64,000 bases of DNA, from positions 62,001 to 126,000 of the forward strand of contig JBMNGG010000008.1 of NCBI GenBank assembly GCA_050949705.1, given 5' to 3'. Of this stretch, positions 50,483 to 59,842 are shown piece after piece. Position 1 is the stretch's first letter. Each line of letters begins with the position of its first letter. The notes beneath the pieces were generated by a model. The model made no database searches. It saw only the letters and a list, made by a program, of their open reading frames with translations, and was not told the origin of the DNA. Origin of the DNA: JBMNGG01 sp050949705 (GTDB lineage Bacteria > Bacillota > Thermosediminibacteria > Thermosediminibacterales > Tepidanaerobacteraceae). The position numbers and the translations under genes were made by a program.

Positions 50483-51164
50483 TAAAAAGTTTCCCCTTAG
50501 GATTCATCTAGAAGAACTCAGAAGACGTCTACAAATATGTATTTTTACTACTATAATCTTTAGCTTACTATGCTACATATATTGGCCTGTAATTCTTTCT
50601 TTAATCACGATAAACAGAATAAACCTTATTTACATAAGCCCACAGGAAGCCTTTATAGTAAGATTAAAAGTTTCGTTAATTTGTGGAGTATTAAGTTCTG
50701 CGCCGATTATATTGTATGAAATATGGGAATTTTTAAAGCCGGCTTTAACTTTACGTGAAAAGAAGTTAACCATTGCCATTGGCATGGTATCTTCAGTTTT
50801 GTTTTATGCAGGTATTTTTTTTAATATATTTTTTGTAACGCCTTTTGTAGTAAATTTTTTTATTAAAACATCTCAACCCGTTTTAACTCCCCTTATCTCC
50901 ATATCTAATTACACATCATTTTTAGTAAAAATGACAACAGCATTTGCTTTAGTTTCGCAAATACCTATGCTCATGGTATTAGGAACTGTCTTAGGAATAA
51001 TAAATTTAGGGCAACTCATAGAATATAGACAAATCACTATTTTAGTCATTTTTGTTATTGCAGCCGTCCTTACACCTCCTGACGCTTTATCACAACTAGC
51101 TTTGGCTTTACCTATGTGGGGGTTATACGAGCTAGGCCTGCTTCTTATTAAGTACGTAAAATAA
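50475..51164 (+). CDS. tatC: Sec-independent translocase subunit TatC
   Basis: 229 residues; ATG 50475 lies inside the end of tatA. TatC recognises twin-arginine signals. It begins with the family motif IHLEELRRRLQ, has six hydrophobic segments, FLKPALTLREKK after the second and AAVLTPPDALSQLALALPMWGLYELG (TPPD motif) near the end. With TatA it forms a minimal TatAC system as in Bacillus. A GGCAGG/CCTGCC hairpin without a T-run follows at 51189-51205. Confidence 0.95.
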   Translation: MNNKKFPLRIHLEELRRRLQICIFTTIIFSLLCYIYWPVILSLITINRINLIYISPQEAFIVRLKVSLICGVLSSAPIILYEIWEFLKPALTLREKKLTIAIGMVSSVLFYAGIFFNIFFVTPFVVNFFIKTSQPVLTPLISISNYTSFLVKMTTAFALVSQIPMLMVLGTVLGIINLGQLIEYRQITILVIFVIAAVLTPPDALSQLALALPMWGLYELGLLLIKYVK

Positions 51165-51405
51165 AAAAGTAAATTGGACAAATAAAAGGGCAGGTAAAAC
51201 CTGCCATGGGGGGACTTATATCATTGATGGGGGGATTAGATCTTTTGTAACTGATCTATTTTAATTATATAGTCGAATTATGGTGAAAGTTTGGGTTAAA
51301 TGTGATGAAATTGTGATAGTAGGTATTTGATGGAAAAAACCTGGTTATTCTGCTATAATCTAAATAAAATACAAGTAATTAAATACAAGGCGGGGAGGGG
51401 GATAA

Positions 51406-51777
51406 ATGAAAAACAAAGATAATGAAGAAAAATACATATGTGAAGTTTTCTGTATAGAAGAAGAAAAGGTAAATAGACTTATGAACACTATTCCAGATAT
51501 GCTTGATTTGGCGGAGCTTTTTAAAGTCTTAGCTGATGAAACCCGAGCAAAGATAGTTTATTTGTTGTCAAAAGAAGAACTTTGTGTTTGTGATATTGCA
51601 GCTATTTTAAATTCTACTGTTTCTAATGTATCTCATCATTTAAGAGTATTAAGAACTGCACGACTTGTAAAATTCCGCCGTGAAGGTAAGCAGGTTTTTT
51701 ATACTCTGGATGATGATCACGTTGTTCATATCATAAAGGAAGGATTTGAACATGTAAACCATATTAAGCAAGGGTGA
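51406..51777 (+). CDS. ArsR/SmtB-family metal-responsive repressor (CadC-like)
   Basis: 123 residues; RBS GGGGAGGGGG. A winged helix with LFKVLADETRAKIVYLLSKEELCVCDIAAIL and SNVSHHLRVLRTARLVKFRREGKQVFY. The Cys pair in ELCVCD and the N-terminal Cys residues (YICEVFC) match the alpha3N site of CadC that senses Cd, Pb or Zn; DDDHVVHIIKEGFEHVNH supplies alpha5 ligands. The usual P-type ATPase is not adjacent, so the target gene is elsewhere or lost. A hairpin overlapping the uvrC RBS follows directly. Confidence 0.9.
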   Translation: MKNKDNEEKYICEVFCIEEEKVNRLMNTIPDMLDLAELFKVLADETRAKIVYLLSKEELCVCDIAAILNSTVSNVSHHLRVLRTARLVKFRREGKQVFYTLDDDHVVHIIKEGFEHVNHIKQG

Positions 51778-51781
51778 CAAG

Positions 51782-51818
51782 CCTCCCCTCTATGATTATA
51801 ATATAGATGGGAGGTATT
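51782..51818 (+). terminator. Terminator/RBS-sequestering hairpin between arsR and uvrC
   Basis: CCTCCC-C-TCTAT (51782-51793) pairs with ATAGA-T-GGGAGG (51803-51814) and is followed by TATTTTTA. The right arm contains the uvrC Shine-Dalgarno GGGAGG. Confidence 0.65.
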
Positions 51819-51821
51819 TTT

Positions 51822-53648
51822 ATGTTTAATCCAGATAACATAGCAACATTTCCGGAAAAACCGGGTGTATATATAATGAAGGATAAAAAGAATAGGATTA
51901 TATATGTGGGTAAGGCCAAATCGCTTAAAAACAGGGTAAGGTCTTACTTTCAATCTCCGAAAAATCTACCTGTGAAAGTTGTTTCAATGGTTTCGAAGAT
52001 TGAAGATATCGATTATATAGTGACAAATTCAGAAGTCGAAGCACTGATATTAGAATGTAATCTAATAAAGTACCATCGCCCGAAATATAATATTTTGCTA
52101 CGGGATGATAAACAATATCCTTATATAAGGATTACATTAAATAAAGCCTATCCTAGATTGGAAGTTGTTAGAGAGGTAAAAAAGGACGGTGCAAGATATT
52201 TTGGCCCCTATGCTAATGCCGGTGCAATGAGAGAAGCAATCGATGTAATAAATAAGATTTTTCCTATAAGAAAGTGTAATAAGGATTTAAGTGAAGTACC
52301 TATTAAGGAAAGACCATGCCTTAACTATCATATCGAAAGGTGTCTTGCTCCTTGCCAGGCATTTGTGGAAGAAGATGATTATGATGAAATTGTAAAGAAT
52401 ATTATTATGTTTTTGGAAGGTAAACAAGAGACCTTGATAAAAGAGCTAAAAAACAAGATGCAAGAAGCTGCGGAAAACTTGAATTTCGAAAAGGCTGCTA
52501 TTTTTCGCAATCAGGTTTTGGCATTAGAGAAGGTTCTTGAAAAACAAAAGATTGTTTCCACCGATATGATAGATAAAGATATTGTTGCTATGGCGAGAGG
52601 TATAAATACGGTATGTATACAAGTGTTTTTTGTTAGGGAAGGAAAACTTGTAGAGCGTGAGCCTTTTATTCTAAAGAATACTGATGATATAGATAGGAAA
52701 GAAATCCTCACTTCTTTTGTTAAACAGTTTTATAACAATGCTAATTTTATCCCAAAGGAAATTATAATTGATGGGGACATAGATGATAAGTCGACTATAC
52801 AAGAGTGGCTCAGTCAAAGAAAAGGTACAAAGGTTAATGTTATTATACCTAAGCGAGGGGAGAAAAAGGAACTAGGAGAAATGGTTGCAGAAAATGCCCG
52901 TGAATATCTGGAACAGATGGAGAATGAAGAAGAACGGCAAAAGTTAAAGGATCAACAGGCTCTTGAAGAATTAAAGCAATATCTAAATCTTGACACAGTT
53001 CCATTTCGGATCGAGGCATTTGATATCTCAAATACTCAGGGAGTCGAGCCAGTTGCTTCGATGGTTGTCTTTGAAGGAGCCATGCCAAAAAAAGAGGATT
53101 ATCGCAAATTCAAAATAAAAACAGTGGAAGGACCAAATGATTTTGAGAGTATGAAGGAAGCTGTATACCGCAGATTTAAACGGGCTATCTCAGGAGACGC
53201 AAAGTTTAAAAATCTGCCTGATCTCCTTCTTATTGATGGTGGTAAAGGCCAACTAAAATATGCTAGACAAGCCTTAAAGGACTTAAATCTATCTCAAATT
53301 AAAACTATTGCTTTGGCAGAAGAGTTTGAGCATATCTTTGTGGAAGGAAAGGATGACCCAATTATACTGCCTGAAGACTCGCAAGCTCTCTTCTTAGTTC
53401 AGAGGATTAGGGATGAGGCACATCGTTTTGCATTGGCCTTTCACAGATCACTTAGGAGTAAGAAAAACCTTCAATCTGTGTTGGAGGATATTCCAGGTAT
53501 CGGCAAAACCAGGCGTTTGTCCTTATTAAAAGCTCTAGGTGGTCTTGAAGGTATAAAACGGGCTTCTCTAGAAGAACTCAAAGCTGTTCCTAGCATGAAC
53601 GAAAAAGCAGCTCAGGCAGTATATGATTATTTTCATTCACCCCATTAG
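51822..53648 (+). CDS. uvrC: Excinuclease ABC subunit C
   Basis: 608 residues; ATG 51822 lies 7 bp after GGGAGG. UvrC makes both incisions around lesions marked by UvrAB. The GIY-YIG domain is N-terminal (GVYIMKDKKNRIIYVGKAKSLKNRV), a Cys cluster CNKDLSEVPIKERPCLNYHIERCLAPC may hold an Fe-S cluster, UVR domain about 200-235, the RNase H-like half begins near DISNTQG (about 400) and two helix-hairpin-helix motifs end the protein (IPGIGKTRR). No uvrA/B nearby. The RBS is within a hairpin. Confidence 0.96.
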   Translation: MFNPDNIATFPEKPGVYIMKDKKNRIIYVGKAKSLKNRVRSYFQSPKNLPVKVVSMVSKIEDIDYIVTNSEVEALILECNLIKYHRPKYNILLRDDKQYPYIRITLNKAYPRLEVVREVKKDGARYFGPYANAGAMREAIDVINKIFPIRKCNKDLSEVPIKERPCLNYHIERCLAPCQAFVEEDDYDEIVKNIIMFLEGKQETLIKELKNKMQEAAENLNFEKAAIFRNQVLALEKVLEKQKIVSTDMIDKDIVAMARGINTVCIQVFFVREGKLVEREPFILKNTDDIDRKEILTSFVKQFYNNANFIPKEIIIDGDIDDKSTIQEWLSQRKGTKVNVIIPKRGEKKELGEMVAENAREYLEQMENEEERQKLKDQQALEELKQYLNLDTVPFRIEAFDISNTQGVEPVASMVVFEGAMPKKEDYRKFKIKTVEGPNDFESMKEAVYRRFKRAISGDAKFKNLPDLLLIDGGKGQLKYARQALKDLNLSQIKTIALAEEFEHIFVEGKDDPIILPEDSQALFLVQRIRDEAHRFALAFHRSLRSKKNLQSVLEDIPGIGKTRRLSLLKALGGLEGIKRASLEELKAVPSMNEKAAQAVYDYFHSPH

Positions 53649-53767
53649 TATAATCTAATTCGGATACAAAGGAAGGTTTTGTGTTATTAACCAACAATCT
53701 ACTATAGCTCTTTTAATATATCCCCCTTATAATAATGTAGATAATTTTTCAAAAAGGGGGGTAAAAG

Positions 53768-54682
53768 ATGAGCAGAAAGTTCATCAAGAGAGCGAAGCTT
53801 TTTATACTATCATTATTAGCACTAATAATTTTGTCGATGGTTCCTGTTACCGCACATTCCTCATCTGAAGGTATTGCAGCAAATTCAACTAAAAACAATT
53901 TATCTAAACAAAATACTAAAAATGCTTTACCAGACTATACTAAACTAAAAGCTCAACTTGACAGCTATATTAAGACCCGACCTGGTGAAGTAAGTGTTTA
54001 TGTGAAAGACCTGGAAACAGGGAAAACTTTAAATATAGAATCTGATAAAGTATATGTTGCGGCTAGTACTATCAAATTGCCACTTATTCTTTATGTGTAT
54101 GAATTAGCAGCCCAGGGTCAAATTGATCTTAATAAGAAACTTACCTATACACCCGAATATTATGCACAAGGTACAGGCATTTTACAGGGTAATCCCGTTG
54201 GTGGACAATATACTATCAGGGAGCTTTCGAGACTTTCTATTGAATACAGTGATAATGTGGCATGGAAGATGCTTCTTGGATATATAGGCCAAGATAAATT
54301 GACAGCATATGAGAAGTCATTGGGAGCTAAAGCAACAGGGGGAGATAATGGTCTGTTCATAACAACCCCTGAAGACATGGGAAGATATCTTGACAGACTA
54401 CTGGAATTTAGTAAAGAAAAACCCGAATATGGCACAGAGGTTCTCCATTACATGGCTAATTCTATATTTAGTGAAGGAATTCCTGAAAGAGTACCAGAAG
54501 ATATTATTGTGGCACACAAAATGGGTGCATTAAATGATAAGTTTCATGATGTAGGTATAGTTTTCGGTAAGCACCCATATTCAATAACCATTTTTACTGA
54601 TAAGGCATGGGAAGAAGTTTCTCTTCAAACACTAGCTGATATATCACAGATGGTATATGATTTTCAGGAAAATGCGAGATAA
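53768..54682 (+). CDS. Beta-lactamase class A-like serine hydrolase
   Basis: 304 residues; RBS AAAAAGGGGGG. Signal peptide or anchor at residues 8-29. The catalytic SxxK motif is ASTIKLPLI (about residue 98), SDN in YSDNVAWKML and HKMG in place of KTG near residue 259. The overall fold is the Beta-lactamase2 family, which includes real class A enzymes and penicillin-binding-protein-like hydrolases. The KTG-to-HKMG form and clostridial context argue for a wall hydrolase rather than resistance, but this is inference. Confidence 0.85.
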   Translation: MSRKFIKRAKLFILSLLALIILSMVPVTAHSSSEGIAANSTKNNLSKQNTKNALPDYTKLKAQLDSYIKTRPGEVSVYVKDLETGKTLNIESDKVYVAASTIKLPLILYVYELAAQGQIDLNKKLTYTPEYYAQGTGILQGNPVGGQYTIRELSRLSIEYSDNVAWKMLLGYIGQDKLTAYEKSLGAKATGGDNGLFITTPEDMGRYLDRLLEFSKEKPEYGTEVLHYMANSIFSEGIPERVPEDIIVAHKMGALNDKFHDVGIVFGKHPYSITIFTDKAWEEVSLQTLADISQMVYDFQENAR

Positions 54683-54755
54683 ATAGAAGGAAATAACATT
54701 GGCATTATAAAAAGGCTGTTCTGTACAAGTATTTTTTTGATAATAATGTATTAAC

Positions 54756-54793
54756 AAAGGGGGATTCCTTGTTTAAAGGTATCCCCCTTTCCT
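54756..54793. terminator. Bidirectional terminator
   Basis: AAAGGGGGAT (54756-54765) and ATCCCCCTTT (54781-54790) form a perfect 10-bp stem between convergent genes. Confidence 0.85.
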
Positions 54794-54822
54794 AAGTGTA
54801 GTTAATTATTCAAGTTTTTGAG

Positions 54823-55590
54823 TCACTCTATTACATTACCTTCGATGCTAATTTTCACATCTTTTATAGGTATGTTTTTTCCAGAAAGGCGAATAGCTTC
54901 TTCAACTACTCTTAACAAACCAAAGCAGCATGGAACCTCCATATGAGCAACAGTAATGCTATTAATCTTGTTGTGGGAAAGAATTGCCGAAAGCTTTTTT
55001 ACATAATAATTACTGTCATCTAACTTTGGGCAGCCCATTACTACGCTTTTGCCCTTTAATAGTTCCAAGTGGTAGTTTGGAAAAGCTACTGCAACACAAT
55101 CAGCGGTTATGAGTAGATCCACATCATTAAAATAAGGAGCTTCCACCGGAACCAGCATTAGTTGCACCGGCCAATGCTTTAGCTGAGATTTGATATTAAC
55201 TGAAACATCTTCTCCCAAATATGTGGGAGGCTCTGATTTTTTTAGATCCTCTAGAGTCATAGAACAAGACCCAGGGCATCTAGACTTATTTGTATTTTCT
55301 GTTCTTAATTCAGCCTCATTATTTTCATCATTTCCAGCTTCTTTTTTTAATCGATTGAGATGTTCTTGAACAGCTTGTTCATCAAACTCCTCAGCTTCCC
55401 TTTCGATTATGGTTATTGCACCTTGAGGACATTCGCCAAGGCAGGCGCCGAGACCATCGCAATATTTATCAGCTAAAAGCCTAGCTTTTCCATCTATGAT
55501 TTTTATAGCACCTTCAGCGCAAGACGGTATACATAAACCGCATCCGTTACATTTTTCCTCATCAATATGCACAATACTTCTTTTTGCCAT
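54823..55590 (-). CDS. 4Fe-4S ferredoxin-type protein with large C-terminal domain
   Basis: 255 residues; RBS GAGGGGAAT. Two ferredoxin motifs open the protein: CNGCGLCIPSC (about 14-24) and a modified one CDGLGACLGEC (about 44-54). A charged linker is followed by a ~160-residue domain with CPGSC, ITADCVAVAFPNYH, VMGCPKLDD and HMEVPCCFGLLR, whose cysteines may bind another cluster or metal. The type is common next to anaerobic dehydrogenases but here it is alone. An electron-carrier or redox sensing role is likely. Confidence 0.85.
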   Translation of the reverse strand: MAKRSIVHIDEEKCNGCGLCIPSCAEGAIKIIDGKARLLADKYCDGLGACLGECPQGAITIIEREAEEFDEQAVQEHLNRLKKEAGNDENNEAELRTENTNKSRCPGSCSMTLEDLKKSEPPTYLGEDVSVNIKSQLKHWPVQLMLVPVEAPYFNDVDLLITADCVAVAFPNYHLELLKGKSVVMGCPKLDDSNYYVKKLSAILSHNKINSITVAHMEVPCCFGLLRVVEEAIRLSGKNIPIKDVKISIEGNVIE

Positions 55591-55739
55591 TTAAAATTCC
55601 CCTCTCATATCTGGTGATTTCCTAGAATAATATTAACAAAAAAAAGTAACTAAAGATGTGACAAAACTCACATAACTACAAAAATAAAGGAAAGTTCCTG
55701 TAATTTTTTCATAGATATCTATAGGGAGGAATGGTAGGA

Positions 55740-57041
55740 ATGAGGAAAAAACACTATTATGTTTTAGCCGTTATAGTTATTTTAATGATATATTTCGCCT
55801 TTTCGAGGTTAAGTATAGTGAGAATACAAGAACTTGACGATTGCGGTTTGGTAAAAATAACAGTTAATTTCTTAATACCCATGAAACAGGATGAACTTGA
55901 CAAAAAAGTTCGATTGATATCTGAAAGACCGGGAACCAGCTTTATTAAGAATTGCAATTGGATAAATAGTAAGACATTAGAAATCTACGCTATGGAAAAG
56001 GGTCTTCCAAAAGGAGTAAATACAATAGTTCACATAGGTCCTTTACGAACATTTCTTCCTGGTGTTTATAAAAGTTTAAAAACTAATTACAAGGCAAATA
56101 TTAAATCATTTCTAACGGGAATGTCATCAATAGTACCTAGGACCGGTCCGATTATACTGGATTTTAGCACTCCCATAAACAAAAGAGTTCTTACAGAGGG
56201 CATTATTACAGACTTTGAATATGATTTAAAACCCGACTATATTATCACAGAGAATGGCAAGCTTTTTCAAGATTATAGCCGCTGGCAGCTAATACCTAAA
56301 TTGCCCCTTAAAGCGGGAGCTGACTATGAGATAAAAATGAATGGTTATCTAAGTTTTTGTCGCACATTTAGAGTTGCAGATGTGCCTTTGGTGACTTCAA
56401 CTAGTCCTAAAGATTCTGAAAAAGATGTTAAGCTGTATGAACAAATTATTATTTATTTCGATGAGGAAATGCAGGAAGTTGATATAGAGGTAAAAGATAT
56501 GATGGGAGATGTGAAGATTGAAGAAAAAACAGCTATTTTTAAGCCATATTCAGCCTTTATTCCGGGTAAGACTTACAATATTAGCGTAACAGGGAAATCT
56601 ATCTATAAAGAAAAATTAGAGCCTTACAACTTTACTTTTACTACTGTAGATATGGATGATAAGTGGTGGGTTGAGATTAATCTAAAACCTGTTCAAAGGT
56701 TAATAGTATATAAGGGGAGAAATGTTATTAAATCCATGGTAATTTCAGGAGGAGCAGAAGGTTTAGAAAACCAAACACCTTTGGGATTCTTCTCTTTAAA
56801 AGACAGAGGTGAGTATTTTTGGGCTGAAAAAATCCAGGAAGGTGCTTTCTACTGGGTGAGAATTACAGATAATTATTTGATTCACTCTATTCCCAGAGAC
56901 AAAGACAACAAAATTATTCAGGAAGATTTTAACAAGCTAGGCATACCTGCAAGTCATGGTTGTATAAGACTAAAAGATGAATACGCCAAATGGTTTTATG
57001 AAAATGTACCTTCGGGAACGTTAGTGGTTATCCATGACTGA
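55740..57041 (+). CDS. L,D-transpeptidase with Ig-like domains
   Basis: 433 residues; ATG 55740 is 10 bp after AGGGAGGA; in-frame ATG 55731 touches that site. One N-terminal membrane segment (about 6-22) anchors the protein. A middle region includes an Ig-like Big_5 domain (about 215-300: STSPKDSEKDVKLYEQIIIYFDEEM). The C-terminal YkuD domain has VISGGAEGLENQTPLG and the nucleophile SHGCIRL (about residue 410). It is the third transpeptidase here. It lies 27 bp upstream of spmA, suggesting work on spore peptidoglycan. Confidence 0.92.
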   Translation: MRKKHYYVLAVIVILMIYFAFSRLSIVRIQELDDCGLVKITVNFLIPMKQDELDKKVRLISERPGTSFIKNCNWINSKTLEIYAMEKGLPKGVNTIVHIGPLRTFLPGVYKSLKTNYKANIKSFLTGMSSIVPRTGPIILDFSTPINKRVLTEGIITDFEYDLKPDYIITENGKLFQDYSRWQLIPKLPLKAGADYEIKMNGYLSFCRTFRVADVPLVTSTSPKDSEKDVKLYEQIIIYFDEEMQEVDIEVKDMMGDVKIEEKTAIFKPYSAFIPGKTYNISVTGKSIYKEKLEPYNFTFTTVDMDDKWWVEINLKPVQRLIVYKGRNVIKSMVISGGAEGLENQTPLGFFSLKDRGEYFWAEKIQEGAFYWVRITDNYLIHSIPRDKDNKIIQEDFNKLGIPASHGCIRLKDEYAKWFYENVPSGTLVVIHD

Positions 57042-57068
57042 GAAAGGAGGGAAGGGTAAACCGTTATT

Positions 57069-57659
57069 ATGAACCACGTATTTTCTTTTTTTATTCTTGG
57101 AGGAATTATTGCTGCAGTTTTTAATGGAAATATTGATGTAATTACAACTGCGGCTATGAGTTCAGCCAGTGATGCCGTTCAAAGGGCTATAACCCTCATA
57201 GGCATAGTCAGCCTTTGGCTTGGAATAGCACGGGTGGCAGAAAAATCCGGCTTAATTAATATACTTAGTCATGCAATAGCGCCTGTCTTCAGTTGGCTTT
57301 TTCCATCTATCCCAAGGGGTCACCCGGCATTAGGCTCCATATTAATGAATTTAAGCGCAAACATGCTGGGTTTCGGCAATGCGGCTACGCCTTTTGGTTT
57401 AAAAGCAATGAAGGAATTACAGAGCATAAATCAAGATCCTGATACAGCTTCAGAAGCTATGTGCACCTTTTTAGTTATTAATACATCAAGTGTTACATTG
57501 ATTCCAGCAACATTAATTGCATTAAGAGCATCAGCAGGTTCAAAAAATCCTGAAGAAATAATAGGGGCAGTACTATTTGCTACCACCTGTTCAACTTTGG
57601 CAGCTATTATTGGGGACTATATCATGAGAACCATTAGTCGGAAAGGAAGAGTAAAATGA
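57069..57659 (+). CDS. spmA: Spore maturation protein A
   Basis: 196 residues, the usual length. A membrane protein of the nucleoside-recognition (Gate) type, with NGNIDVITTAAMSSASDAVQRAITLIG, ANMLGFGNAATPFGLKAMKEL and NTSSVTLIPATLIALR as family signatures. SpmA with SpmB is needed for spore core dehydration in Bacillus. Start ATG 57069 follows GGAGGGAAGG. The stop overlaps spmB (ATGA). Confidence 0.95.
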   Translation: MNHVFSFFILGGIIAAVFNGNIDVITTAAMSSASDAVQRAITLIGIVSLWLGIARVAEKSGLINILSHAIAPVFSWLFPSIPRGHPALGSILMNLSANMLGFGNAATPFGLKAMKELQSINQDPDTASEAMCTFLVINTSSVTLIPATLIALRASAGSKNPEEIIGAVLFATTCSTLAAIIGDYIMRTISRKGRVK

Positions 57660-58192
57660 CACCTGAAGTACAAGGAGCAGGTTTTTCCTGGTTTATACCA
57701 TGTTTAATCTTCGTAGTTTTTTTTTACGGTTATATCAAAAAGGTAAAAGTATTTGAGGTTTTTATAGAGGGGGCACAGGAAGGTTTTTTTATGTCAATCA
57801 AACTTATACCCTATCTTATAGGAATGTATGTTGCAGTAGGTATATTTAGAGAATCAGGCGGCGTAGACATTTTAGTAAAACTCTTATCCCCACTACTAAA
57901 AATTATTAAAGCTCCCTCAGATGCCTTGTTTTTATCTTTAGTAAGGAGTATCTCGGGACCGGCTGCCTTAAGTATGACATTGGAGATATTTGACATTCAC
58001 GGCCCCGATTCTTTTATTGGAAGGTTGGCATCTACAATGCTAGGTTCCAGTGATACAACATTTTATATTATTGCAGTTTATTTTGGTTCGGTAGGGATAC
58101 AAAAAACCAGATACTCAATCCCTGTTGGGCTATTAGCTGATTTTACCAGTTTCGTAGCTTCAGTCTACATAGTTAGGAGACTTTTTTTATAA
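57656..58192 (+). CDS. spmB: Spore maturation protein B
   Basis: 178 residues; start overlaps the spmA stop. Membrane protein with VFEVFIEGAQEGFFMSIKLIPYLIGM, RSISGPAALSMTLEIF and GSSDTTFYIIAVYFGSVG, all typical of SpmB. It acts with SpmA in forespore maturation. The pair closes a probable three-gene operon begun by the L,D-transpeptidase. It is convergent with the chemotaxis gene, 4 bp away. Confidence 0.95.
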   Translation: MTPEVQGAGFSWFIPCLIFVVFFYGYIKKVKVFEVFIEGAQEGFFMSIKLIPYLIGMYVAVGIFRESGGVDILVKLLSPLLKIIKAPSDALFLSLVRSISGPAALSMTLEIFDIHGPDSFIGRLASTMLGSSDTTFYIIAVYFGSVGIQKTRYSIPVGLLADFTSFVASVYIVRRLFL

Positions 58193-58196
58193 AAAA

Positions 58197-59804
58197 CTAC
58201 TTCAATTCAATGCCAGCGGTGATAGCACCAATAAACTGACCATCTTTAAAGATTGGATTAGTAACGCTGATGGTGGGTTTTCCAGTAAGAGCAGATATAT
58301 ACATCTTTGAAATAAAATCTTTTCCGGCTTTTGCTGCTTTGAACCAATCTCTAAATGAAAAATCCGTTACCTCAGAGGGATTAGAATTTGCAATACTTTT
58401 ACCTTCTTCGTCTACTGTTATTATTCCTGTGAAATTCGGGTATTTGTGTTTTAAAGTATTAAAAAGTCTTAGGTGTGTGTCTTTTTCCATTGAAAGTAGT
58501 TCTTTAGATTTAGCACAATCCTTAAGAAGATTTAATGCTTTTGATACTAATTCTGAAGATATATCATGCTCATTGTTCCCTGATACTTTTTCTACATAAC
58601 TATATATTTCTGTGGAAACTTTCATAAGTTTATCAGTAGTATTGTTGATGTTATTCATTATTGCTGCTTGTTCTTCAGAAACTGCCGCAGTTTCTTCGAA
58701 GGCAGCGGCAATATTTTCAGTTAAAGAAGAAAAGTCAATGATTAAATCTTTTATCTTAGCGGCAGCTGTAGCTTCCTCTGCGGTAAGGTTGTTAATATGA
58801 TTCATAGATTCTAAAATATTTTTGATAATTTTTAAAGTCGCTTGTAGGGAGTTTTTTGTTTTGTTTGCTTGTTCGGCTTCATTTTTTACTTTATCTGAAT
58901 TGGATACCATTTCTTCTGATAGTTTCACTATTCTGTTACTTATATCTATTATGTTTTTTTTGATTTCACTTGCCGACTCTTGAGCGTTTATTGAAAGATT
59001 TCTGATTTCTTCGGCGACAACAGCAAACTGTTTTCCTGCATCCCCTGCACGGGCAGCTTCTATAGCTGCATTTAGTGCCAGAAGATTCGTTTGTTGAGCG
59101 ATTTTTTCAACTGAAGTAACAATTCCGTCAATTTTATCCGTATCTCTTTTTAAGAATTGGAACTTTTCGGCAATTGCACTGTTTTCTTTTGATGTTATTT
59201 CAATGGAATTTACGAGGTTTTCGATCATATTAAAAGTTTCTTGTAAAGACTTTTGAACAGTAATATTTCCTGAGACAACCTTTTTTGTCTCTGAAGCTAT
59301 AAGATTAGAGTGTTCACTTAAGTTTTGAATTTCATTTACTGCTGTCCCACTAGCTGCTACTTGCTTTTCAGCTCTTTCAGCAATATCAGTAACTGTTTTT
59401 GCAATTTCTTGAGAAGAAATTGCGGATTCATCGGTTTCGGCAGAGAATTTTTTACACAGTTCTCTTAGCTGTTCAGATGCTATAGAAAGTTCACCTACAA
59501 GATGCCGTGTGTTTTGTGTGGCCTGGTGTATTTCTAAACATAAATCACCTATTTTACCCCCTTCAATATCATCAAAGCTTTGTCCAAGAATACCTTCATT
59601 AAATTTCTTTAATCGGGCTAAAACCTCTACAATTTTTTTTCTTTCTTTTTGTTGATAAAGAAAATGTAGAGCATTGCAAATAATAATAACTCCTAGTGAA
59701 AGTGCAATATGTGTAGTATCTGTAATATTTAGCCACTGGAGTATAAAAAGTATAAAAATGGCTAGGAAAATGTTGCTAATTAAAACAAACATATCTTCCC
59801 ACAA
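58197..59804 (-). CDS. Methyl-accepting chemotaxis-type protein with a C-terminal sensor-like domain
   Basis: 535 residues; TTG 59804 has AGGAGG 15 bp upstream, and ATG 59792 is an alternative. Two short membrane helices (about 6-24 and 32-50) open the protein with almost no external loop. The signalling domain (about 120-390) contains the conserved tip KIAQQTNLLALNAAIEAARAGDAG... region. After it come ~110 residues (FTGIITVDEEGKSIANSN, TGKPTISVTNPIF, GQFIGAITAGIELK) resembling a Cache domain. Sensing is therefore probably cytoplasmic and C-terminal, an inverted order. Confidence 0.88.
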   Translation of the reverse strand: MWEDMFVLISNIFLAIFILFILQWLNITDTTHIALSLGVIIICNALHFLYQQKERKKIVEVLARLKKFNEGILGQSFDDIEGGKIGDLCLEIHQATQNTRHLVGELSIASEQLRELCKKFSAETDESAISSQEIAKTVTDIAERAEKQVAASGTAVNEIQNLSEHSNLIASETKKVVSGNITVQKSLQETFNMIENLVNSIEITSKENSAIAEKFQFLKRDTDKIDGIVTSVEKIAQQTNLLALNAAIEAARAGDAGKQFAVVAEEIRNLSINAQESASEIKKNIIDISNRIVKLSEEMVSNSDKVKNEAEQANKTKNSLQATLKIIKNILESMNHINNLTAEEATAAAKIKDLIIDFSSLTENIAAAFEETAAVSEEQAAIMNNINNTTDKLMKVSTEIYSYVEKVSGNNEHDISSELVSKALNLLKDCAKSKELLSMEKDTHLRLFNTLKHKYPNFTGIITVDEEGKSIANSNPSEVTDFSFRDWFKAAKAGKDFISKMYISALTGKPTISVTNPIFKDGQFIGAITAGIELK

Positions 59805-59842
59805 ATATTATTTGCGGTGCCTCCTTTCAATTTTTATTATTA

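Noticed and set aside
53768..54682. Antibiotic-resistance beta-lactamase
   Set aside because: SxxK and SDN are present but KTG is replaced by HKMG and there is no resistance context; kept as a beta-lactamase-like hydrolase.
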